Shown: positions 8,571 to 16,633 of the stretch, piece by piece | Position numbering within the stretch: position 1 is the stretch's first letter | Layout of the letters: each line of letters opens with the position of its first letter | DNA from: Sphingorhabdus sp. YGSMI21 | Lineage (GTDB): Bacteria > Pseudomonadota > Alphaproteobacteria > Sphingomonadales > Sphingomonadaceae | Assembly (NCBI RefSeq): GCF_002776575.1 | Contig: NZ_CP022548.1 | Coordinates: 449,001-513,000, forward strand | Reading direction: 5' to 3' | Length of the DNA stretch: 64,000 bases | Program-made: the position numbers and the translations under genes | The notes under the pieces: model-generated | Told to the model about the DNA's origin: nothing | Seen by the model: the letters and a program-made list of their open reading frames with translations, nothing else | The model's database searches: none

Positions 8571-11500
8571 CTAGTCCGAGACCTCGACTATATTGTCGTC
8601 GCTGTCCCGATCGATATATTTATTATAGGGATCGACACCGGCAAAAACGGGTCTTTTTCCTGTCACGATCCGGATTTTCTGCGGTCCGGATGTGATCTGG
8701 TGGCGCTTCCGGTACAGAACATCCTTGCTGTTGAATGCTCCCTGGCCCGGTCTTGCAACGAACAGGCCGATCTCGATGTCGTCGGCCAGGTCGGCCTTGC
8801 TTTCCTTGCCCAGACCATCGGCATAATATTTGGCAGCGTCGATTGAAACCTCGGTTTGATAGCGCCCGTCCGCCAGTTTTGTAACGCTGGCAGAACCGGC
8901 CTTCAGATCATAGATGGTGATCCTCTCGAGCAGATCCGTAACCAGCTGCCGCTCCGCATCGTTACGCGCCAGCGACTTGAAGCCCTCGACCAGATCGGTG
9001 GACGTCGCATAGGGAGGCCCCTTGAACCTGTAGCGGTCGAGCAGCGCGGCAAGCATCTTGTTGACCCGGTCTTCGCCAAGCCGGTCCTGCAGCAGATACA
9101 TTACCACCGCGCCCTTGCGATAATGGATATAGCCCTGGTCCTCGACCTTGTTGAGCGGCAGCTCTTCGAGCGTCTCACTGCCCCGGGCGTTGAGATAATT
9201 GTCGAGCTCATATTTGAGGAAGCGGCGGATTTTATCCTCGCCGTAGGTCTGCTTCATCACCATCAGTGCCGAATATTGCGCCATGGTTTCCACCATTAGT
9301 GTCCCGCCCTGCATATTGGCGCTGATTAGCTGATGCGCCCAATATTGATGGCCGAATTCATGTGCTGTCACATAGGTCACATAGTCAATATTGTCCGGAT
9401 CGGTTATATTGGCCAGAAACCCTATCCGCTCGGAATAGGGGACGGTTCCGGCAAAGGCCTGCGCGAAGCTGGCATAGCCGGGAAACTCGATTATCCGCGC
9501 ATAGTCGAACTGATAGGGTCCGAAATTCTTCTGGAAATAAGCCAGCGATATTTCGGTCGCATCCAGCATGGTCTCGACATTATAGCCATGCTCCGGCTGA
9601 TAATAGACCGCCATGTCGACGCCGTTGGCGCTGCGTTCGGCGACCGCATATTCTGCCGACTGGATCGAGAAAAAGGCAAGGATCGGATTGGTCGAGACAA
9701 ATCTCGCGATGCGCCGGTCGCCCTTCACCTCGTCCGATATTTTGCTACCGGGCGCGATCGGGGTCTGCTCCTTGCTGGTACTCAGAGTGATATCGGACAT
9801 TACCCAGTCGGCATTGCCAACATAATTTTGCTCCCGCGCGCTTTCGTCGCCAAGCTTCGGTGGCCGAAGTTCCGAGGGTAGCCCATATTTGCGGCGCGTT
9901 GTCCGGTCGGTCAGCAATCCGGCGCGATTCATCCCCAGTTGAGGCGAAAATTCGCTGTTGTTCAGGAAAGTACCGTTGCGGACGAGGCGCACATCATTGT
10001 CACGGGCCCGAAAGCCCCTGGCCTGGCGACGGGCCTTGAAGGCGATGCTTCTATGTTCGCCGACCGCCATAGGAGTGTCGAGCCGGTAGATGCGATATTT
10101 ATATTTTTCGTCGTTCATTTCGAGGTTGGAATCGGGAATATCGACGGACAGGACCTCGACGACAGGATCCTGGAAACGCACGTGCAGAACCTCTACCGGA
10201 GCGCCTGTGTCGTTCACAATGTCCGCAGAACCGGAAACGTCCAGCTTTTTCTCTTCGGGGAAAATATCGATATCCAGCTTGATGCTGGTGAAGGCCGGCT
10301 GCTTCAGCCCTTCATATTTCAGATATTTCTTCTCATATTCGGCCTGCATTTTCTCAAGGCCGTCACGCGCGACATATTCGTTCACGACATTGGTGTTCTG
10401 GTAGATGTAAAAGCCGGTCGCGGCAGTGAACGCTACCAATATCGCCAGCAATCCGCCTGCCGGACTGACCAGCCGGCGCGGCAGCTGACGGATGCGCGGC
10501 AGCAGGCTCGTTTCAGTCCCGCGCCGCCAGATGAAATGCGCCAGCAGTGCCAATATCGCAGCAAAGGTACCCCAATAGAGACGGACCCACCAGGCGCCGA
10601 CACCGCTGACCATATCGCCGTTGATATCCGAAAGCGGCACCGGAATGCCCTGGCCGAACAGATAGAGCGGATGATTCCATCCAATGATGTTGAAGACAAT
10701 CGTCGCCACCATGTAGAGGACCATGATACCCCAGCCGATATATTTGTTCGGGCTGAGCGCCTGGACAAATACTGACAAGATGCCGAGCGTGACCATTTCC
10801 ACCGTGCCGGGTAACAGATACCATTGCAGATATTTGCCGAATTCCAGATCGGTATAGCCCTTGCCCAGCTGAATGAGCATCGCCGACAACATGGAAATGA
10901 CCAGTGCAGCCAGCAGCACACCGATAACCGCCAGGGCCTTGGGCACCATATAGGCCCAGTTCGGCAGGGAGGTGGAATCAATGATCTCGTGCATTTTCCG
11001 GTCGCGATCACGCCAGACCAGCTCGCCGCCGTAAAAAATGGCGAGGATCATCGGAAATAGCGTGAAACCGCCTTCGAGGATGCCAATCACATAGAATGTC
11101 CTGGGATAGGCAGGCGTACCATAGGGCACGGTATTCAGCAGAAGGGCGGCCCCGGAAGAGAACAGGCCAATGAAGACGATGATGAAAAAGGCAGGGCTTT
11201 TGAAGATCTGCGCCATTTCGAAGCGCGTTCGGGCGGCCAGTCTTGCCCAGGTGGCTGCGCCCGGCCTGGCGGCGGGCAAGGTTGCGAGCAGTACCGGCTT
11301 CTCCTTAGCGAGCGCTGCGGCCTTCTTCTGCTGCTTCTTCAGCTTGCGTTTCGACACCCCGCGCTCGGCAAAGCTGAAGCGCGAATAGGCGAAGGCCAGG
11401 AACGCCAGAGAAATGCTGATCCAAATCAGCCGGTTGGCCAGCAGCACCCCGTCAAAGGGCGCCATCATGCTGTTGCTTTCCGCTGCGGTCCAATAGCGGG

Positions 11501-12158
11501 TTATATATTCATAGGCGGCTCCGCCAAACGGCTCGGCATAGGCGCTGAACAAGAGCAACGCGGGATCGAATTCGGTGACCGCGCTGAACACCAGATAAAG
11601 CACCAGAAAGATGATGACGGCGACATAGCTGTACATCATCGACCGGGTGACGGTGGCAACGGCGAAGAAAAGACAGGATGTCAGGAATATCGAAGGCAAG
11701 GCCAGCAGGAAATAGGCGTAGAGATAATCACCGAGCCGGTTGGGACCAAGCGTTTCCGGGTCGACCCAGGGCATGTGACTGCCGAGAAAAACCGCCAGGG
11801 GCACCGTCAGAAAAGCGATCGCGGATATGCCGAAAGCGCCGGTGAACCGGCCGATCAGATAGTCGAACTTGCTAACCTGGGTCGATCGCACCATCGGCCC
11901 GAACCCGCTGTCATCATCCCGGACAATGACATTCGCGACGAAGGCCGTGGTCACGAACATGAAGAAAATCGACAATATGATCGTTGTTTCGGCCAGCGCC
12001 GCCGGGCTGTTGGCGTGGACATTGCCGCCATCGCCGATGCGCACATTTTCCGATGTTGCCGCCCCGAAGGTGAGCAGGAAGAAGATAGTGGTCACCACCC
12101 AGAAAACCGGGTTGCGAAGCTGGTAACGCAGTTCAAACGCAGCGATTTTGCCGAACAT
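8571..12158 (-). CDS. ABC-2 permease fused to M1-family peptidase domain
   Basis: A 1195-residue fusion. The first ~560 residues are a membrane region with two sets of ABC-2-type helices (starting MFGKIAAFELRYQLRNP); the rest is an extracytoplasmic gluzincin domain. The zinc motif HEFGH is at 933-937 with a Glu 20 residues further on, one residue longer than the classical M1 spacing. A Lys/Ala-rich cytoplasmic linker (SKRKLKKQQKKAAALAKEK) separates the two permease halves. The partner ATPase gene lies 14 bases upstream. Fusions of this kind are known in several phyla but their substrate is not established; a role in membrane-coupled peptide handling is inference. Confidence 0.88.
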   Translation of the reverse strand: MFGKIAAFELRYQLRNPVFWVVTTIFFLLTFGAATSENVRIGDGGNVHANSPAALAETTIILSIFFMFVTTAFVANVIVRDDDSGFGPMVRSTQVSKFDYLIGRFTGAFGISAIAFLTVPLAVFLGSHMPWVDPETLGPNRLGDYLYAYFLLALPSIFLTSCLFFAVATVTRSMMYSYVAVIIFLVLYLVFSAVTEFDPALLLFSAYAEPFGGAAYEYITRYWTAAESNSMMAPFDGVLLANRLIWISISLAFLAFAYSRFSFAERGVSKRKLKKQQKKAAALAKEKPVLLATLPAARPGAATWARLAARTRFEMAQIFKSPAFFIIVFIGLFSSGAALLLNTVPYGTPAYPRTFYVIGILEGGFTLFPMILAIFYGGELVWRDRDRKMHEIIDSTSLPNWAYMVPKALAVIGVLLAALVISMLSAMLIQLGKGYTDLEFGKYLQWYLLPGTVEMVTLGILSVFVQALSPNKYIGWGIMVLYMVATIVFNIIGWNHPLYLFGQGIPVPLSDINGDMVSGVGAWWVRLYWGTFAAILALLAHFIWRRGTETSLLPRIRQLPRRLVSPAGGLLAILVAFTAATGFYIYQNTNVVNEYVARDGLEKMQAEYEKKYLKYEGLKQPAFTSIKLDIDIFPEEKKLDVSGSADIVNDTGAPVEVLHVRFQDPVVEVLSVDIPDSNLEMNDEKYKYRIYRLDTPMAVGEHRSIAFKARRQARGFRARDNDVRLVRNGTFLNNSEFSPQLGMNRAGLLTDRTTRRKYGLPSELRPPKLGDESAREQNYVGNADWVMSDITLSTSKEQTPIAPGSKISDEVKGDRRIARFVSTNPILAFFSIQSAEYAVAERSANGVDMAVYYQPEHGYNVETMLDATEISLAYFQKNFGPYQFDYARIIEFPGYASFAQAFAGTVPYSERIGFLANITDPDNIDYVTYVTAHEFGHQYWAHQLISANMQGGTLMVETMAQYSALMVMKQTYGEDKIRRFLKYELDNYLNARGSETLEELPLNKVEDQGYIHYRKGAVVMYLLQDRLGEDRVNKMLAALLDRYRFKGPPYATSTDLVEGFKSLARNDAERQLVTDLLERITIYDLKAGSASVTKLADGRYQTEVSIDAAKYYADGLGKESKADLADDIEIGLFVARPGQGAFNSKDVLYRKRHQITSGPQKIRIVTGKRPVFAGVDPYNKYIDRDSDDNIVEVSD

Positions 12159-12172
12159 CCTGTCTCTCCCGC

Positions 12173-13072
12173 TCAGGCCGCCGTGGCTTCGGTTATGATA
12201 TCCTTGCGCGCGCCGGCCAAAGTCGAGAAATAGACATCCTCCAGCCCGCCATTCACCGCTGCGAAGCCGTCCTTCGGATCGCTGGAGCTGAGGATGTGGA
12301 TGACCGTCGAGCCCGCGAAAAGGCGGGTGGAGATGACTTCATATTTGGCTCGATAGTCGTCGAGCTGCTCGCGCCGGATCGTTTTGGACCAGATCGTCCC
12401 GCCGGTTTTCTCGATCAGGTCGAGCGGTGCACCCTCGAGCTCGATCCGGCCGTTGGCGATGACCGCCATTTGCGGGCAGAGGTCGGCGACATCCTCGACG
12501 ATATGGGTCGACAATATGATCACGACATTCTCGCCGATTTCGGCCAGCAGGTTGAGGAAGCGGTTGCGTTCCTCGGGATCAAGGCCCGCTGTCGGCTCGT
12601 CGACGATGATCAGCTCGGGATTGCCGATCAGCGCCTGGGCGATGCCGAAACGTTGTCGCATCCCGCCGGAAAAACCGGCGATCGCCTTTTTGCGGACATC
12701 CCAGAGATTGGTCTGGCTGAGCAGGGTCTCGACCGTGGCCTTGCGATCCGCTGCCGACGCGATTCCTTTCAATACCGCCATATGGTCGAGCATGTCATAA
12801 GCCGAAACACGCGGATAGACGCCGAAATCCTGCGGCAGATAACCGAGCGATTCGCGCAGTTTTTCCGGCTCCTGCAAAATATCCAGATCGCCGAAATAAA
12901 TCTCGCCCTGCGTGGGAGTCTGCAGCGTCGCCACCGTCCGCATCAAGGTCGATTTTCCCGCGCCATTGGGACCGAGCAAACCGAACATGCCCTTGGGGAT
13001 CGACAGGCTGACATCGTCCAGCGCTTTCGTGCCGTTCGGGTAAATATGGGTCACATTCTTGAGTTCCAGCAT
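12173..13072 (-). CDS. ABC transporter ATP-binding protein
   Basis: A 299-residue ABC ATPase with Walker A LLGPNGAGKST at 32-42, the signature FSGGMRQRF, and Walker B LIIVDEPTAGLDP. It has a C-terminal extension of about 80 residues after the core domain. It is the first gene of a two-gene operon with the ABC-2/M1 fusion and powers that permease by context. The island's left attachment site lies about 190 bases upstream, so only a short native promoter region remains. Confidence 0.92.
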   Translation of the reverse strand: MLELKNVTHIYPNGTKALDDVSLSIPKGMFGLLGPNGAGKSTLMRTVATLQTPTQGEIYFGDLDILQEPEKLRESLGYLPQDFGVYPRVSAYDMLDHMAVLKGIASAADRKATVETLLSQTNLWDVRKKAIAGFSGGMRQRFGIAQALIGNPELIIVDEPTAGLDPEERNRFLNLLAEIGENVVIILSTHIVEDVADLCPQMAVIANGRIELEGAPLDLIEKTGGTIWSKTIRREQLDDYRAKYEVISTRLFAGSTVIHILSSSDPKDGFAAVNGGLEDVYFSTLAGARKDIITEATAA

Positions 13073-13468
13073 ACACGGATTCCTGTTTCAATCGCGGTCA
13101 ACAAGACGGTGTATTACCCAGATAGCGCACCTGATGCAATGTGCAATTTCGAAAATCCGGCAGAGCGCGACAAACAGGATGGTGCAACAGCCCGGCGCGT
13201 CACAGCGCCGCAATCATCAGCGGGCCGCCGCTAGGGCGCTCAAGCGCGATATTTTTGATATAGGGTAATGGTGGACAGGATAGGACTGTCCCGCAGGTCG
13301 AATAAACCCTTGATTTCCATGTATTAAAAACGTCTCCAATATTGTATGTGTACGCCATCTGTGTACCCTTTTCAATGGTCCAAACTGCGATATCACGGGT
13401 GGATGAATGCGCATAGAGTCCAGCAAGGCCAATCAATGAAATACCTCTGAGAGATTAGTGCCTGAAGC
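13073..13468. other. Gene-free stretch holding the left island junction
   Basis: No credible gene. Bases 13073-13261 are native upstream sequence of the ABC operon. 13262-13285 is the left copy of the tRNA-derived repeat. 13286-13468 is island DNA with two TGTGTAC heptamers (13347-13353 and 13360-13366) that also occur near the integrase start; these could be integrase arm-type sites. Short frames on the minus strand here show no family features. Confidence 0.6.
13262..13285. repeat. attL-like direct repeat (tRNA-Tyr 3' end)
   Basis: Twenty-four bases starting AGGGTAATGG and ending GGATAGGA, identical to 21876-21899. Identity stops at 13286 (C against T). It is the orphan copy of the tRNA-Tyr 3' end at the distal end of the element. 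Confidence 0.88.
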
Positions 13469-14839
13469 TCATCCTCCGCCGAATTTCACGTTGTCGATGG
13501 CGTCTATGAAATCGGCGTGTTTTTCGTATCCAGACATCAATTGCATCGCTCTGTGGAGAGTAAGCCAAGCGTTTTTGAAAAACTCGGCAAGTACGTTTTC
13601 GTCATCTACAGCCGATAGATGGTGCACCTGTTTGGAACGGAGAGCGTATGCCTTGCTAAAGTTAGCGATTATTGCGCGGCGTGTTGCAACATCCTCTGCG
13701 ATTAGAAATGCAATTCGCTCCCCTACATTACTCTGGATCGGTTCCGAGCCATTTTTCAACAAAAGATGTTCTAGTGCGGACATAGCGTAAACTAGACGAT
13801 TGTTGACGTTGTGTGTTGCAACCCCTTCTGAGAATGCGCTGATGGCTTTTCCAACTCGGGTTTGGAACTGTGTCAAAGGACTACTTTCAAAGAACACACT
13901 GAAATTAGAGAACCCACTCTTCATATAGCGGTCCAATTCAACGAACTTTAATCGCCAAGAGTATAGCCCGTGATCCAGCGCCCCCTGAGAATGGCGATTT
14001 ATCTTGTCATCGACAATGATTAATGTGGTTAGCGCTCTGCGCTGGTAGCAACCATGTGGGAAGCAAGGAAACGCGACGTTCCAGCTTAGAGCAGCTGGAG
14101 ACATGAAACGAAACATCTCGGCAATTTGAAAAGCCGTCTGTTCGGCATGGCCTTCCGCAAATTCGGGTTCTCCCACGACTTTGACGTGAACAACTGTGAG
14201 ATGTCCCAGCTCGGAAGTTAACTTGTCGAAATGTTGGTCGATTATTTCGGCGTGATCTGGATTTTTCTCTTTTGCTTTATCACTCGTACGCTTCAGCATT
14301 GCTAAGTCCATTGGAGCGACCAAAACATCACCGATCTCAAAAGACCGCTCAATTTCGATTGCGGAAAGGGGCACCAACAGATGGTGCTCGCTAACGGCCT
14401 CATCTGCCTTTTCGAAGAGGTGCGCTGTAAGACTAGCAGGTGTGTCTAGGCCGTAAGCATCCTTCCACCAGTTGAAGATTTGCTCTTCGACGAATTTTGT
14501 AGACAGGCCTTTATTGAATGGCTTGGCCTTGAGTGTTAGCTCGACCAATCTCCTAAGCGCGGCGTAGCCTTCGTCAAATAATCCAATCTCATGCCTATCT
14601 CGCACAAAATACTGCGCAACAGTGCGACCAGTGCGATCTGTATAGGAGAGCTTCGGTTCACCCTCTATATCTTTGTCGGTTATTGTCTTCAATTTCTGGC
14701 GAGTAGGAAACGGATCGGGCAAGCGATTTTTGAAAGGCTCTTTCGTTCCGAGGCCAAGAAGCGCCAGTCCTTCCCTATCGATGGATTTTGCAGCATTCTC
14801 ATGGAGTGCTGCTCGGTCGAAATGCCTTACACTTTTCAT
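13469..14839 (-). CDS. Predicted HEPN-domain protein with R-X4-H motif (ApeA-like), candidate defence RNase
   Basis: A 456-residue protein. The last ~150 residues read like a HEPN domain: NRLVYAMSALEHLLL (helix with conserved Glu), then a long helix, then FSKAYALRSKQVHH with Arg401 and His406 in R-X4-H spacing, the catalytic motif of HEPN ribonucleases. The order matches the ApeA-like HEPN group found in anti-phage and toxin systems. The N-terminal ~280 residues are not recognised. The gene is AT-rich compared with the host genes and sits at the distal end of the island, with its own orientation. RNase and defence roles are inference from motif and location. Confidence 0.62.
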   Translation of the reverse strand: MKSVRHFDRAALHENAAKSIDREGLALLGLGTKEPFKNRLPDPFPTRQKLKTITDKDIEGEPKLSYTDRTGRTVAQYFVRDRHEIGLFDEGYAALRRLVELTLKAKPFNKGLSTKFVEEQIFNWWKDAYGLDTPASLTAHLFEKADEAVSEHHLLVPLSAIEIERSFEIGDVLVAPMDLAMLKRTSDKAKEKNPDHAEIIDQHFDKLTSELGHLTVVHVKVVGEPEFAEGHAEQTAFQIAEMFRFMSPAALSWNVAFPCFPHGCYQRRALTTLIIVDDKINRHSQGALDHGLYSWRLKFVELDRYMKSGFSNFSVFFESSPLTQFQTRVGKAISAFSEGVATHNVNNRLVYAMSALEHLLLKNGSEPIQSNVGERIAFLIAEDVATRRAIIANFSKAYALRSKQVHHLSAVDDENVLAEFFKNAWLTLHRAMQLMSGYEKHADFIDAIDNVKFGGG

Positions 14840-14993
14840 TGGCCGATTAAGTACCTAACGCTACCGCTAATGCAAGTGGACTTAGCGAGGCCGGACGAAT
14901 AGCGGCAACGCTCCAGAGTATCCCTTGCCCGTTGAATAATCACAAAATAATGCGCACCGAATGCGTACCTGTTCAACGAAAGAGTTTTACCAT

Positions 14994-15025
14994 TAGGTTG
15001 GCGAGCTTGTAGGTTGGCGAGCTTG
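14994..15025. repeat. Two tandem copies of a 16-bp unit
   Basis: TAGGTTGGCGAGCTTG occurs twice head to tail (14994-15009, 15010-15025), directly after the stop codon of the XRE gene. It may be a slippage product or a protein-binding array; nothing else in the window matches it. Confidence 0.8.
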
Positions 15026-15029
15026 AAGT

Positions 15030-15281
15030 TTACAGAATTGTTCTGATCAGCCCGATTGTATCCAATTTTAGCGCCTCCGCTATTTCAACAAACTCGACTA
15101 TATCTAGTCTTCTCTCCCCTATTTCATAGCGGGATACGAACTGCTGATGCCGACCCAACGCATTTGCGAATTGCTGCTGGCTCCATCCCAGAGACTTTCT
15201 TTGGTCGATCAGCGCCTGAATGAGGGCACGATACTGGTCATTGTGAAACCCTTTCCGCGAAGCTGAAATCTTGCCGGTCAT
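15030..15281 (-). CDS. XRE-family helix-turn-helix regulator
   Basis: An 83-residue protein that is almost entirely a Cro/CI-type HTH: LGWSQQQFANALGRHQQFVS at about residues 33-52 carries the two DNA-reading helices, followed by RYEIGERRLDIVEFVEIAEAL. Probable transcription regulator of the island. An inverted repeat in the divergent promoter (15308-15328) is a plausible autoregulatory operator. It lies upstream of the HEPN gene on the same strand with a 190-base gap, so it could control it. Confidence 0.87.
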   Translation of the reverse strand: MTGKISASRKGFHNDQYRALIQALIDQRKSLGWSQQQFANALGRHQQFVSRYEIGERRLDIVEFVEIAEALKLDTIGLIRTIL

Positions 15282-15307
15282 GCAAAGGCTATTCGGCGTT
15301 CGTAGAC

Positions 15308-15328
15308 TTTACACCAAAACCGTGTAAA
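15308..15328. promoter_or_regulatory. Inverted repeat upstream of XRE gene, candidate operator
   Basis: TTTACAC and GTGTAAA face each other across a 7-base spacer, perfect arms, in the 101-base gap between the divergent XRE gene and the small membrane protein gene. Position and symmetry fit a dimeric HTH regulator binding site. Confidence 0.5.
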
Positions 15329-15382
15329 CGGTAAGGCCTGACCCATAGACCGGGAAGCAGCTATGAGCAGCGGAACTGAAAC

Positions 15383-15655
15383 ATGACCTACCTAATTATC
15401 GGCATAGCTCTCCTTGTGGTGGTCGGATTAATCCATGACGCTTTAACGCCCGGAGGCCATGACGGCCCCCGAAGGACGTGGCCTAAGACCCCTACTCCCA
15501 ATTTAGACAGGTGGATCAAAGAACAGGACGCTAAAGAATCGCAAGGCGACTTCCGATGTAGACCCGAAAACGGTTCTGATCCACGGAAGTCCAATGGACG
15601 TACAGCTACCGTGGTTAATAGTGAACTGGATGAACGCAAAGAGCACAAGAAATAG
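15383..15655 (+). CDS. Small single-pass membrane protein, unknown
   Basis: Ninety residues. Residues 2-18 (TYLIIGIALLVVVGLI) form one membrane segment; the remainder is polar and charged, rich in Pro, Lys and Asp, and probably cytoplasmic. No family recognised. It is divergent from the XRE gene and shares the promoter region with the inverted repeat. The ribosome site (GGAACTGAAAC before ATG) is weak. Gene reality is moderately supported by its length and the membrane-plus-charged-tail design. Confidence 0.5.
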   Translation: MTYLIIGIALLVVVGLIHDALTPGGHDGPRRTWPKTPTPNLDRWIKEQDAKESQGDFRCRPENGSDPRKSNGRTATVVNSELDERKEHKK

Positions 15656-16061
15656 GACCAGCAAAAAGCTTAGCTATCCCACAACTCAATAGATGAACTT
15701 TAATTCCCGATAATGACGAGGATGATCTTGACGGACCTTGCGGGACCACAAATGAACCCAAAAATAAGCGGGTAACGGAAAACACAGGAAAACTGACTGT
15801 TTCTTAGCTAGGTTCGGATTATACGCAGAGAAGGTAAGCGAAATGCCGGATTTTGAATTGACATTCGTCATGCTCTGACAGGTACCATTCGGGGTTCAAT
15901 AGGGGACCCAACAAGGACCCAAACACTGCTAAGTTCTTTTGAACAAAGGCTTGTCAATCAACCTCAAGAGACACCAACGCATTTCGGCAAAGGCAGTTAA
16001 GAGACCCTATGCAACATTGGGCCACGATATATGCCGGTACCGCGAGACATTAGCCATTCTA

Positions 16062-16087
16062 TTAGTAGATTACTAACATTCATGTTA
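16062..16087. repeat. Two overlapping AT-rich palindromes
   Basis: TTAGTA-GAT-TACTAA (16062-16076) and TAACAT-TC-ATGTTA (16074-16087) are both perfect inverted repeats and share three bases. They lie in gene-free island DNA. Possible operator, recombinase site or origin-like element; function unknown. Confidence 0.6.
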
Positions 16088-16162
16088 ATAGTGTTTGAAT
16101 TACCACATCAGCACTCCCGGGAGAGAGGGACCGAGGGACCCCTGTGCTCAAACTAAACGGGT

Positions 16163-16190
16163 GTGGGGGGACGGACTTGCACCGCCCCAC
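16163..16190 (-). terminator. GC-rich stem-loop downstream of the mini-gene
   Basis: Read on the minus strand, GTGGGGCGG pairs with CCG...CCCCAC around a TGCAAGT loop, with a 3-base bulge. It lies 28-65 bases after the end of the extended mini-ORF. There is no U-run, so a terminator role is uncertain; it could equally be part of a structured RNA. The loop resembles a tRNA T-loop, but no full cloverleaf can be built. Confidence 0.35.
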
Positions 16191-16254
16191 GCGTTCTCCC
16201 GGCTAAACCAAGAGCGTGTCAGATCTTCTTGTTGATGGCGTGGCTGCTCGCCCA

Positions 16255-16308
16255 CTAGGCCCACAGAATCGCGAGAACATCCATACCAGTCTTGAACATG
16301 AAATCCAT
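16255..16308 (-). CDS. Predicted 17-residue hydrophobic peptide (frame continues past a TAG)
   Basis: The ATG at 16308 has a near-ideal ribosome site (AAGGAG, 6-base spacing). The frame reads MDFMFKTGMDVLAILWA and then meets TAG; after the amber codon it continues WASSHAINKKI to a TGA at 16219-16221. Either a 17-residue amphipathic or hydrophobic peptide, or a 29-codon gene broken by (or reading through) one amber codon. A promoter-like pair lies upstream. Candidates: small toxin, leader peptide or decayed small gene. Evidence is the strong translation signal only. Confidence 0.42.
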   Translation of the reverse strand: MDFMFKTGMDVLAILWA

Positions 16309-16331
16309 AATTGTCTCCTTCGCTGCATCTA

Positions 16332-16360
16332 GATATAAAACCCATTCAATGCAGGCCCAA
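16332..16360 (-). promoter_or_regulatory. Candidate sigma-70 promoter for the mini-gene
   Basis: On the minus strand TTGGGC and TATATC are separated by exactly 17 bases and lie 24-52 bases upstream of the mini-gene ATG. The match to TTGACA/TATAAT is partial. Confidence 0.4.
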
Positions 16361-16633
16361 AGAACGAACAGCCACGCCCCAACATCTCCAACCGTAACGC
16401 CCAAGGTCACTAACGCCGAACCTTGAATACAATTCGGATACTATCGAGGACGGAAACTCTTTTTGCAATAGGCAACGTCGGCCGTCCAAGCATCACCGCC
16501 ACCGAAATTTCAAAAGGTCTGGTCATTTGGCCCGTGCTGCGGAGACAGAATAAATGTCTCGTTAGGGTATTCAAGGAAATTATAGTACAAGATCGCCAGT
16601 CGGCCTTAGAGCCTAGCGACAAGGATAAGCTAT
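16361..16633. other. Gap before the unknown island gene
   Basis: No gene I can support. A plus-strand frame starting with TTG at 16423 has no ribosome site and overlaps the next gene; a minus-strand frame covers the same bases. The likely promoter of the gene at 16634 must lie here. Confidence 0.4.

Larger units (their letters stand above)
15656..16218. other. Gene-free stretch of the island
   Basis: No frame with a credible start and family features. The stretch is AT-rich and holds two adjoining palindromes at 16062-16087, and a GC-rich hairpin at 16163-16190 in the 3' region of the small minus-strand transcription unit starting at 16308. Confidence 0.55.

Noticed and set aside
15686-15871. 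61-codon minus-strand frame in the island
   Set aside because: No ribosome site or recognisable composition.
16160-16262. tRNA on the minus strand with a TTA-like anticodon
   Set aside because: The T loop and acceptor-like ends can be matched, but no D arm with GG or proper anticodon stem-loop can be drawn.
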